From positions 185 through 48,232 of IMG/VR virus record IMGVR_UViG_3300000563_000006: a DNA stretch of 48,048 bases; one strand, written 5' to 3'. Below are positions 1 through 6,400 of this stretch, piece by piece; position 1 is the stretch's first letter; the number at the start of each line of letters is the position of its first letter. This DNA is from a virus. Both the position numbers and the translations under genes were made by a program. Below the pieces are notes generated by a model. It did not search any database. It worked only from the letters and a program-made list of their open reading frames with translations, and was not told the origin of the DNA.

Positions 1-37
1 GAAATTATTGCTAATGTTGGTTTCATGTTGTTCCTTG

Positions 38-122
38 CGGAGAGTGATGGATTTGAACCACCGCACCACTACGGGCGTCTCGGTTTAGCAAACCGGCCTA
101 TTACCTACTCTAGCAACTCTCC
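38..122 (-). tRNA. tRNA-Ser (anticodon GCU)
   Basis: On the minus strand this folds as a class II tRNA. The acceptor stem pairs GGAGAGT with ACTCTCC, the anticodon loop is TTGCTAA, there is a long variable arm, and the T loop is TTCAAAT. No CCA is encoded after the discriminator G. It reads AGC/AGU codons and is the last tRNA of the array in transcription order within the window. Confidence 0.93.
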
Positions 123-127
123 ATATG

Positions 128-211
128 CAGAGGGTGAGGGATTCGAACCCCCAAACCACAGTGGGCGCTGGTTTTCAAGACCAGTGCAATAGCCAATTCT
201 GCCAACCCTCT
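128..211 (-). tRNA. tRNA-Ser (anticodon UGA)
   Basis: Minus-strand class II tRNA with acceptor pair AGAGGGT/ACCCTCT, anticodon TGA in the sequence TCTTGAAAA, a long variable arm and T loop TTCGAAT. The discriminator is G and no CCA is encoded. It is separated from the neighbouring Ser-GCU gene by only five bases. Confidence 0.94.
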
Positions 212-223
212 ATAATATTTATG

Positions 224-298
224 TACCCTCGGGAGGACTCAAACCTCCGACCCTCGGATTAGAAGTCCGATGCTCTTTTTCAACTGAGCTACGAGGGC
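224..298 (-). tRNA. tRNA-Arg (anticodon UCU)
   Basis: Minus-strand tRNA with acceptor GCCCTCG/CGAGGGT (first pair G-U), anticodon stem TCGGA/TCCGA around loop CTTCTAA, and discriminator A. No CCA is encoded. It would read AGA, a codon favoured by AT-rich phages. Its 5' end at 298 lies directly after the 3' end of the RNase P RNA, so 5' maturation of this tRNA would also create the 3' end of that RNA. Confidence 0.95.
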
Positions 299-489
299 AT
301 GTCGCTATACCTGTAAGCAGGATTCTGTCTACTCCTTTCGGAGGAGGCAATCATTTATCTATGCGACCCACCCAAGAGCTGCACGAGCATAGCTACGCTC
401 TCCTATTTGGTCTTGCTTCGAACTTTCGTCCCGCTCGTTGAAGTCCTGACTTTCCTCTTGCAATACAAGCGATTGCCCGGTATAGCTAG
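299..489 (-). ncRNA. rnpB: RNase P RNA, minimal form lacking most of the specificity domain
   Basis: The catalytic RNA of RNase P matures tRNA 5' ends. Read on the minus strand, the conserved blocks are in the right order: AGAGGAAAGTC (CR I, plus 448-458), GCAAGACCAAATAGGAG (CR IV, 400-416), AGATAAATGATTGCC (346-360) and AGACAGAATCCTGCTTACAG (CR V, 311-330). Helix P1 pairs GCTATACC (479-486) with GGTATAGC (304-311). P2 pairs GGGCAATC (471-478) with GATTGCCT (345-352). P3 is a tiny hairpin, CTTG-TATTG-CAAG (457-469). Between CR I and CR IV, where typical bacterial RNAs have a specificity domain of over 100 nt, there are only about 30 nt closed by CTTC/GAAG. The P18 hairpin is also missing. The length is about 190 nt against roughly 350-400 nt in bacteria. 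The gene abuts tRNA-Glu on the 5' side and tRNA-Arg on the 3' side. The identity is confident from the motifs; activity is an inference. Confidence 0.9.
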
Positions 490-565
490 TACTGCCGGGG
501 GGATTCGAACCCGCCGTTGCCGGATTGAAAGTCCGGAGTCCTAGGCCTGACTAGACGACGGCAGC
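490..565 (-). tRNA. tRNA-Glu (anticodon UUC)
   Basis: Minus-strand tRNA with acceptor GCTGCCG/CGGCAGT (first pair G-U), anticodon stem CCGGA/TCCGG around CTTTCAA, T loop TTCGAAT and discriminator A. No CCA is encoded. The T stem contains one C-C mismatch. Its 3' end is immediately upstream of the RNase P RNA, so trimming of this tRNA would free the 5' end of that RNA. Confidence 0.92.
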
Positions 566-681
566 ATATTGCCTGCTCGGGACTCCTCTTAATTAGAGTG
601 CGAATCATACGAATGATCCGAATACTTGTATGGTATTGGCAGGCACCTATTTCCACCGCCCGATTAAGTGTGATTAATGAG
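566..681 (-). ncRNA. Candidate structured RNA, cloverleaf-like but not a tRNA
   Basis: This is a 116-nt spacer between tRNA-Gly and tRNA-Glu. On the minus strand a 7-bp stem (TGCCTGC with GCAGGCA) closes a junction of three hairpins: AATAC/GTATT with a 7-nt loop, ATCAT/ATGAT with loop TCGT, and CTCT/AGAG with loop AATTA. The outline resembles a cloverleaf, but there is no T loop and no normal anticodon loop. A 5' flank with GGCGGTGGAAATAGG precedes it. It could be a decayed tRNA, a processing signal or a separate small RNA. The pairings are visible; function is unknown. Confidence 0.4.
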
Positions 682-752
682 AGGGGCTATTGAGAATCGA
701 ACTCAAGTCCTCTGATTGGAAGTCAGGTACTTTGCCACTAAGTTATAACCCC
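682..752 (-). tRNA. tRNA-Gly (anticodon UCC)
   Basis: Minus-strand tRNA with acceptor GGGGTTA/TAGCCCC, anticodon loop CTTCCAA and T loop TTCGATT. The discriminator is T and no CCA is encoded. It reads GGA/GGG codons. Confidence 0.92.
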
Positions 753-759
753 TTTATTT

Positions 760-897
760 TTAATCTTTTTTAACTGCAGTTCCAGATACTCCTAAATTTC
801 GCCCTATTTGCTCATAGCCATTCTTTATCATTGAATACTTTTTTGCCTTTAAATAATTTTGACACGCGTAATTTTGGTTAAATGTTATAATTACTTG
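760..897 (-). pseudogene. Remnant of a helix-turn-helix segment, possibly from an HNH endonuclease
   Basis: A gap of about 145 bp between tRNA-Gly and tRNA-Cys is open in one minus-strand frame up to a stop at 760-762. An ATG at 831 would give 23 residues ending GYEQIGRNLGVSGTAVKKD. This resembles the DNA-binding helix-turn-helix tail common in phage HNH homing endonucleases. The open frame continues upstream through a segment with a lone cysteine into the tRNA-Cys gene and has no proper start. I read it as the tail end of a lost homing endonuclease; it could also be chance. Confidence 0.3.
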
Positions 898-969
898 AGA
901 CGCCGGTGAGAGTCGAACTCACTAACACGGGATTTGCAGTCCCGCTCCTCGCCGTTTGGAATCAGCGTC
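898..969 (-). tRNA. tRNA-Cys (anticodon GCA)
   Basis: Minus-strand tRNA with acceptor GACGCTG/CGGCGTC, anticodon stem CGGGA/TCCCG around CTGCAAA, T loop TTCGACT and discriminator T. No CCA is encoded. Confidence 0.93.
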
Positions 970-972
970 GTG

Positions 973-1045
973 AGCTACGAGACGGAATCGAACCGCCGAC
1001 CGGCGCATTACAAGTGCGCTGCTCTACCTGCTGAGCTACCGTAGC
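973..1045 (-). tRNA. tRNA-Thr (anticodon UGU)
   Basis: Minus-strand tRNA with acceptor GCTACGG/TCGTAGC, D arm typical of elongator tRNAs, anticodon stem GCGCA/TGCGC around CTTGTAA, and T loop TTCGATT. No CCA is encoded. It lies three bases from tRNA-Cys. Confidence 0.95.
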
Positions 1046-1050
1046 TTATT

Positions 1051-1124
1051 GCGCGCCGTGTAGGAATCGAACCCACCTCACGAGGTTTTGGAGACCTCAT
1101 CGCCTCCATTGGCATGCCGACGCG
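1051..1124 (-). tRNA. tRNA-Trp (anticodon CCA)
   Basis: Minus-strand tRNA with acceptor CGCGTCG/CGGCGCG, anticodon stem GAGGT/ACCTC around CTCCAAA, and T loop TTCGATT. The exact ends are uncertain by one base because a neighbouring register of the acceptor stem is also possible. Confidence 0.9.
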
Positions 1125-1162
1125 TATCTTCTTCAACATTTTCATTTCAGAGATCCTGTAAA

Positions 1163-2122
1163 TTATTTTATTACAACTATGGTTTTAACAGCCTTGTAAG
1201 CCCCCGCAGCCATGCGATAAAAATAAATACCAGCAGCCAGACCACGTAAATCAACATCTACTGTGTGTAAGCCTCTGTTATAATGTCCGTTCACTAACAC
1301 TACAACCCGCTTACCCAAGAAGTCATACAACTCGATAACAACCTTTTCGGACCTCCCTAGACTAAAATACACGGTCGTAACCTCTTGGGAAGGATTTGGA
1401 AAGTTTTGGTACAACCGAGTTTCAAATTTTAAGTCACTGCTCCCTACCCAAGTAGATGTAGCTTTCACGGTCACCACCGCCCCAACTACCAGCGCTACCG
1501 GCGGATCTGACTGTACAACGCTATCTGGCAGCTCAAATACCCCAACAGCATCATAATCCCCCACGACGCTCGAATCGTAATCAGCAATCGTCCACTCTAG
1601 TCTAACAATATGCGGTACATCTCGACTGTCCACCATTATTGTAGAATCTACCAACGGTACTTCAGCCGCAGGTGTCCCCCATAACACCACTACGTCGTCT
1701 ACTGGCAAAATTGAAACTACGTGGGGTGGTGGTATTGGATCTAACGCCACAATAGTAAACTCAATTACATTAGACCGCACCTCCCGCAACTCCGTATAAT
1801 TTTTTGCCCATAGATGTATATACGGGTTATGCAGCCACACTTTACTATATACCCTGTAGGTACCACCTACAACAGAAAGAAGTCCTTCGTACCTTTCTAA
1901 AGCATAGGGCCCATCCGAATGAAATTTCCCCCGTATAGCAAACGAGCTATCTGCCACCCACCCAGAGTCCGGTTCAATACTACCAACGTAGTCCACAAAA
2001 AAGTAAACAGAATCGATTACATTATTTGTCGATGGTTTAGTAATCTCAACATGAAGCGGAACATCATCTACCCCTCCGACTACTCCAAGCACCAGTGACA
2101 GCAATACAACCGCTAGTCTCAT
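1163..2122 (-). CDS. Secreted protein with C-terminal T9SS type A sorting domain
   Basis: This 319-residue protein starts with a signal peptide (MRLAVVLLSLVLGVVGG). A middle region of about 210 residues has a beta-rich look and no recognised domain. The last 80 or so residues match the type A sorting domain of the type IX secretion system: YQNFPNPS near residue 239, then TTVYFSL, VVIELYDFLGKRV and a final AAGIYFYRM with a VIK end. In the Bacteroidota group this domain directs export across the outer membrane and attachment to the surface. The gene sits between two blocks of tRNA genes on the same strand and looks richer in GC than its neighbours, which suggests recent acquisition from a host. 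No good Shine-Dalgarno site precedes the ATG. The sorting domain is confident; the role (surface alteration, exclusion of other phages) is not known. Confidence 0.85.
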   Translation of the reverse strand: MRLAVVLLSLVLGVVGGVDDVPLHVEITKPSTNNVIDSVYFFVDYVGSIEPDSGWVADSSFAIRGKFHSDGPYALERYEGLLSVVGGTYRVYSKVWLHNPYIHLWAKNYTELREVRSNVIEFTIVALDPIPPPHVVSILPVDDVVVLWGTPAAEVPLVDSTIMVDSRDVPHIVRLEWTIADYDSSVVGDYDAVGVFELPDSVVQSDPPVALVVGAVVTVKATSTWVGSSDLKFETRLYQNFPNPSQEVTTVYFSLGRSEKVVIELYDFLGKRVVVLVNGHYNRGLHTVDVDLRGLAAGIYFYRMAAGAYKAVKTIVVIK

Positions 2123-2211
2123 ACAATAAACCCATTTATTATTTAGCTACCCACCTTCGTTGGTACTCTTGTTGTTTATCTTTATACGGCATTTTTTGTT
2201 ATTGGTTAAAG

Positions 2212-2283
2212 CTCCATCTTTAGGATTTGAACCTAAAACCTGCGCGTTAACAGCGCGCTGCTCTACCGTTGAGCTAAGATGGA
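2212..2283 (-). tRNA. tRNA-Asn (anticodon GUU)
   Basis: Minus-strand tRNA with acceptor TCCATCT/AGATGGA (U at position 1, as usual for Asn), anticodon stem GCGCG/CGCGC around CTGTTAA, T loop TTCAAAT and discriminator G. No CCA is encoded. Confidence 0.94.
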
Positions 2284-2569
2284 ATAATAACCCGCGAGCG
2301 ACTAGCCATTGGACGCTTAGCGCCCTACCCGCGGGTTAATTTATCTATATGCAAGCAACGCCAAAACATAGTTTCAACGTTGCTCGATCTCCTTCACCCA
2401 AATGGAGTGATGAGTCTTAGGTAGGGGTACTGCCACGTCGCTCGGCTGTCTGATGTTTTTATAGCACTGTTAGAGGATATCACCCCAACAAGCGCCGGGA
2501 TTGCTCTTGGCCTAACCGGAACCCCAGACAAACGTCTTAGTGACGCACCGCCGTCACTGAGTACCCTTG
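2284..2569 (-). ncRNA. Candidate structured non-coding RNA between tRNA-Gln and tRNA-Asn
   Basis: This stretch of 286 bases has no convincing reading frame and exactly fills the space between two tRNAs. On the minus strand, GGGTACT (plus 2560-2566) pairs with AGTACCC (2425-2431) and encloses a nested set of helices: hairpin AGTGACG/CGTCACT (2539-2545 with 2552-2558), TGTCTG/CAGACA (2525-2530 with 2447-2452), an inner GTTAGG/CCTCTAAC helix and a bulged hairpin CCAAGAGC/GCTTGTTGG. Downstream are a GCAACG/CGTTGC hairpin (2355-2383) and a 9-bp TAACCCGCG/CGCGGGTTA stem (2288-2338). I do not recognise the family; it is not tmRNA or RNase P RNA. Large ornate RNAs near phage tRNAs are known (for example GOLLD and manA), but I cannot match it to one. 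Confidence 0.55.
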
Positions 2570-2642
2570 CAGACGTGAATGGTTTCGAACCACCAACCTC
2601 AAGGTCCAAAGCCTTGCGCTCTGCCGGTTGAGCTACACGCCT
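2570..2642 (-). tRNA. tRNA-Gln (anticodon UUG)
   Basis: Minus-strand tRNA with acceptor AGGCGTG/CACGTCT, anticodon stem CAAGG/CCTTG around CTTTGGA, T loop TTCGAAA and discriminator G followed by CAA, so no CCA is encoded. Confidence 0.93.
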
Positions 2643-2652
2643 ATTCTTTTAG

Positions 2653-2726
2653 AAGCCACGGAAGGACTTAAACCCTCGACCTCTCGGTCCGTAGCCGAGC
2701 GCTCTTTTCAACTGAGCTACGTGGCC
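2653..2726 (-). tRNA. tRNA-Arg (anticodon ACG)
   Basis: Minus-strand tRNA with acceptor GGCCACG/CGTGGCT (first pair G-U), anticodon stem CTCGG/CCGAG around CTACGGA, and T loop TTTAAGT. It is the first tRNA after the promoter. The anticodon ACG normally requires A-to-I editing by the host TadA to read CGC and CGA. Confidence 0.92.
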
Positions 2727-2733
2727 ATTCTAA

Positions 2734-2762
2734 AATATAATAAAATTTTAATTAAAAAGCAA
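2734..2762 (-). promoter_or_regulatory. Sigma-70-like promoter for the tRNA array
   Basis: On the minus strand TTGCTT (2757-2762) and TATATT (2734-2739) are separated by 17 bp. Transcription would start near 2727, one base before tRNA-Arg(ACG). The AT-rich spacer is like that of the other promoters in this window. Confidence 0.7.
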
Positions 2763-2766
2763 ATTA

Positions 2767-2787
2767 GGGGCCCGAATTAACGGGCCC
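2767..2787 (-). terminator. Probable terminator after the replication operon
   Basis: The hairpin GGGCCCG-AATTAA-CGGGCCC (2768-2787) lies 18 bases past the stop of the last gene of the minus-strand operon. The following minus-strand sequence is CTAATTTGCTTTTTAATT, which is T-rich but not an immediate T run, so some read-through into the tRNA array is possible. Confidence 0.6.
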
Positions 2788-2804
2788 ACTAAACTTGATT
2801 TTAC

Positions 2805-3158
2805 TTATTGCTCTTCATAGCAAACTATTGCCATGAAGTTATTCTCTTTTGGTTGTATTAATATTTCCTTACCGACCAGATCAGCAAGTGATGCTGCCTT
2901 TAAATATTGCAACAGCTTGCCGAGTGTACTAGTGTACAATATCTGTCGATCAGTATCATAATTTAACCATAGACCTTTTACCTTTATCTCTCCACTGTGA
3001 TCTTTTATGAAGACTTCATTAATTTTATATTTAACTCCATCTTCAGCGATAGTATCGAAATACAGCCGTTCACTACCATCTTCTAGAGTTTTAGTGTATA
3101 CGTTTTCGATTTTTACTGTTTTACGACTACCACCTAATTTAAGATTTAATACGTCCAT
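2805..3158 (-). CDS. Hypothetical protein, 117 aa
   Basis: I do not recognise this protein. It is a soluble protein with alternating hydrophobic and charged residues that suggest a beta-rich fold (KTVKIENVYTKTLEDGS, then KYKINEVFIKDHSGEIKVKG), followed by a helical part and an ending LVGKEILIQPKENN. It follows the 90-residue gene by three bases and is the last gene before the terminator at 2767. Its place at the end of a DNA metabolism operon suggests a role there, but nothing more can be said. Confidence 0.7.
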   Translation of the reverse strand: MDVLNLKLGGSRKTVKIENVYTKTLEDGSERLYFDTIAEDGVKYKINEVFIKDHSGEIKVKGLWLNYDTDRQILYTSTLGKLLQYLKAASLADLVGKEILIQPKENNFMAIVCYEEQ

Positions 3159-3161
3159 CTG

Positions 3162-3434
3162 CTACTTGTCTTGGTTTTTCTCATCATAAATTTCATAACC
3201 CATTTCCCGTCTTTGCGCTACTTTTTCTTGGAACGCTTTTATTATTTCCTCATGGGGTCCGGGGCCAATCGCTGGCTTGGGTTTCTGTATAACAAAGTCG
3301 GTTCCATCAGAATCTAATGTCGTCTGTCCCCAACTTATCATTATTACGGATTTGCCATCGTTAAGTTCAATAAGATCCATATCAAAGAACTTATAGATGG
3401 ATTCCTGTTTCGCATGTTTAGCGATCATCCTCAT
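3162..3434 (-). CDS. Hypothetical protein, 90 aa
   Basis: A small soluble protein. The N-terminal half looks like beta strands (DMDLIELNDGKSVIMISWGQTT) and the C-terminal third is a charged helix (EEIIKAFQEKVAQRREMGYEI). Its start overlaps the stop of the ribonucleotide reductase gene by four bases, so the two are probably translationally coupled. No family recognised. Confidence 0.7.
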   Translation of the reverse strand: MRMIAKHAKQESIYKFFDMDLIELNDGKSVIMISWGQTTLDSDGTDFVIQKPKPAIGPGPHEEIIKAFQEKVAQRREMGYEIYDEKNQDK

Positions 3435-6400
3435 TTTTTTATCTCCGGTAATTCACATGAATCACTTTCACAGTATAAGTTTTCCGATTTACCCACATCT
3501 TCCGCTATAGGTTTAATCGGAGCTATTTTTAGTTTTTTCAACATTTTGTTATACTCTTCTTCAGTAATTGTTATATAAGGAGCCTGTTTATACCCGTGCT
3601 CTAGGATCGGCAAAAAGCTAACCGATTTTAATCGAGTCTCGTACAACTGCAAAGCTTCATTTATTTCTTTGGCTTCTTGCGGCTTAAATGTAACTGTTAT
3701 ACTGACAGAGTTATCTGACCAGTAATATTGCATTTGAGCTGCATTTTCCAATTGTTCCCATATTGTAATTTCATCTTTACCTTTGATAAAGTTATCTTCC
3801 TTTATAGGAAAACTAATAACAGAAGTTCCTGGTGAATAAATGTCTGCTTCTACGGGATAACCCGCATTCTCATATACCTTTACTAAAGGATTATTAGAAG
3901 CAATACGAACGTTTCTTATATAATATTCTGAGTGTGGGTAGTGTATCCCTGGAGTAACTCCAGGAAGTAAACTGACAGTACCAGATGGTTTGACAGTTGA
4001 TAGTTTTATTGACCGCGGTATACACAACCAATCAGAATATTGTTTATCTAAAGATTTTAAATATTCGTATCCTTCGTCTGCCCAACCCAATGTTTTTCGT
4101 TTTCCAAACTTACGAAAGGCTTGAGTTATGCCTGTTAAGCTTGTACCTATTCTACGATTACGCATCATAACTGCGTTGACACGCTCATCGTGGGTTGGAA
4201 TTAGTGTTACTGTTTTCGCATATAAGTATGCATATTTCAATGTAGTTTTTAGATCCTCATAAGAACTATGATTTGGTAACATTACTTCTACTAAATTGCA
4301 AAGCTCAAATGACTCTAGGGATTGCTCCCCACAATTGGCCACATTAATGCCAGTATATTCGTAATTTCCACTATCATGTTTTTTTTGATTCACTATAGCT
4401 ACAGTATGATTATCATCTACTGTAATATTATAGACTGTATGTAACCCATCTAAATATTCTATAGATTTTACTCGCGCATTATAATTTTCTGCAGCTTGTT
4501 TTAGTTCTTTATATTCTTTAAAAGAATTTTTAGATCCAGCGAATCTTATGGGAACTTTTTGCTTTTTACATTCGGATTCCCATTCGGTTTTTAAAGGATC
4601 TTTTTGTAATTTATATTTTAGGTCAGAATATACACGTAATTGTTCTATCTTTGTTTTTTCGATATTTTTTCTAAGTACTTCTTTCTGCCGCTTAAATCGT
4701 TTCTGATATACTATGGCATTTTCTTTAGAATTCAGATATTTATTAGAACATGCTGTACTACAGAAAGCTTGTTCACGGCTTTGATAGTTTATGTAGAAAT
4801 TATTTTTACAAATTTCACAAGCTCTTTCAACAAATACCTTTTCATCCTCAATTTTTGCAGTATATCCCTGTTCTAATGCTTTTTGGTATAATCTTAGGGT
4901 TCTAGGATCTAAATCCTGATTTTCAAAACCACATTCATTTGCGGCCCAGAGAGCTAATTGCTTTTCGGAACCTAAACTATCTCTTCTAAATTTCGAAAAT
5001 TGTGAAGGAATTCCAATTTCTTTCGCAAATTGGTTCCATTCTTTTACGCTAAATTTACGTCCCAAAGATTTGGTTAATTCCAGTGCATACTTCTTTAAAT
5101 CATCATTCGAATATCCAGAAAATCTTCCATTTTTGCTACCTTGAGTATCTACCTGAGCGTGCAATTTTGTATGCTCTTTAAATGACATGATTTCTAAATT
5201 TTCGGGAGAATTATTCAATGAATCATAGTCTTTATGGTGTACAGCAAGTCCGCCTTTAATCCAACCATTTTCTTGTTCTTTTTTATATTTTTGATTCCAT
5301 TCTTCGGGATAAAAATATTTTGTAATAATACGATGCTCGAAAATGCGACTATTTTTTGGATTATTAGCATCCAAATGTAGTAGGTAATATAATTTACTAT
5401 CTTTACTGGTTTTCGCTAATCGCTTTTTAAACGGAGATAAACTATCCCCAGGCTGTAAATCTTTTGCCTCAACTTCAACTCCATCCTTTTTGATAAATTT
5501 ATGATTCGGAGTTACATCAAAATAGTTATCGTCGGTTAAATGAACTCTAATTAATTTTTGAGCTGTTCCAGTTATTCTTGGATTTCTTCCCATTTTAATT
5601 GAAATTAATCCTGTTGTCTTATTTAAGGAATATACTGGAACGTCTTTTTCTTCCTTTGCTAATTGTTCTATACTAACTGCATTTCTACCGTCTGCTACTG
5701 CTATTAATGTGTCTTTCGCGTAACATGGATTGAATCCCATGACCCTTCGGTCTTTCCAATTCTCTCCATCTTTTAATCGTCCATATCTTCGTGCGTTATC
5801 TAACCATACATACCCGGGTTCTCCATTAACCGCAGTATCTTGTGCAAATACAGAATAATCTATGCCAACTTTAACAGCTATTGAATTATTACTGGCCCAT
5901 CTATGATGACTTAGTTTATATTCGTTTTGTTTTAACTTTATAAACTCATTATCAAAGGGTGAGCCAATCATTAGCTCTGCAGCTCGCCGCGTATTACCGG
6001 CTACAACGCAACGCCCAATTAGATTAAATATATCAACTATCTGAGTAGAAGATATTTCATATGGCTCAAATTCCTTTATTAAAGAACTGATATCCATGAC
6101 GTCTTCTTTGGGATAGTTCTCTTTAAATCGATTATCGGTTTTACATAACACTTTTATTACATCGTCAACCAAAGCTTTTAAAGGGCCTGGTCCAGATGAG
6201 GTTCCCCCGAAGGTTTTAATTGGTTCGCCCTCAGCACGTATCCTTGAAAAGTCTACTAGCTTGGGAAGTTGCTTTCCTAGAAATGATTCTAGTAAAATTT
6301 CCAATAAAGAAACCCAACTTTCGCGTGTATCTTCTACAACGAAAGTACCATCAATTAGTTTCGGAGGACGGATTGTTACTTTCCCAGCACCTTCCGTATC

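Noticed and set aside
2440-2480. GTTTTTATAGCACTGTTAGAG resembles a type II CRISPR repeat start
   Set aside because: It occurs only once; no repeat-spacer pattern and no cas gene are present.
2284-2569. Possible tmRNA or second RNase P RNA
   Set aside because: No tag-peptide frame, no tRNA-like end closing it, and none of the RNase P conserved blocks.
2394-2609. A 71-residue reading frame on the minus strand
   Set aside because: It runs through the tRNA-Gln gene and the structured RNA; the translation is low in complexity and has no ribosome binding site.
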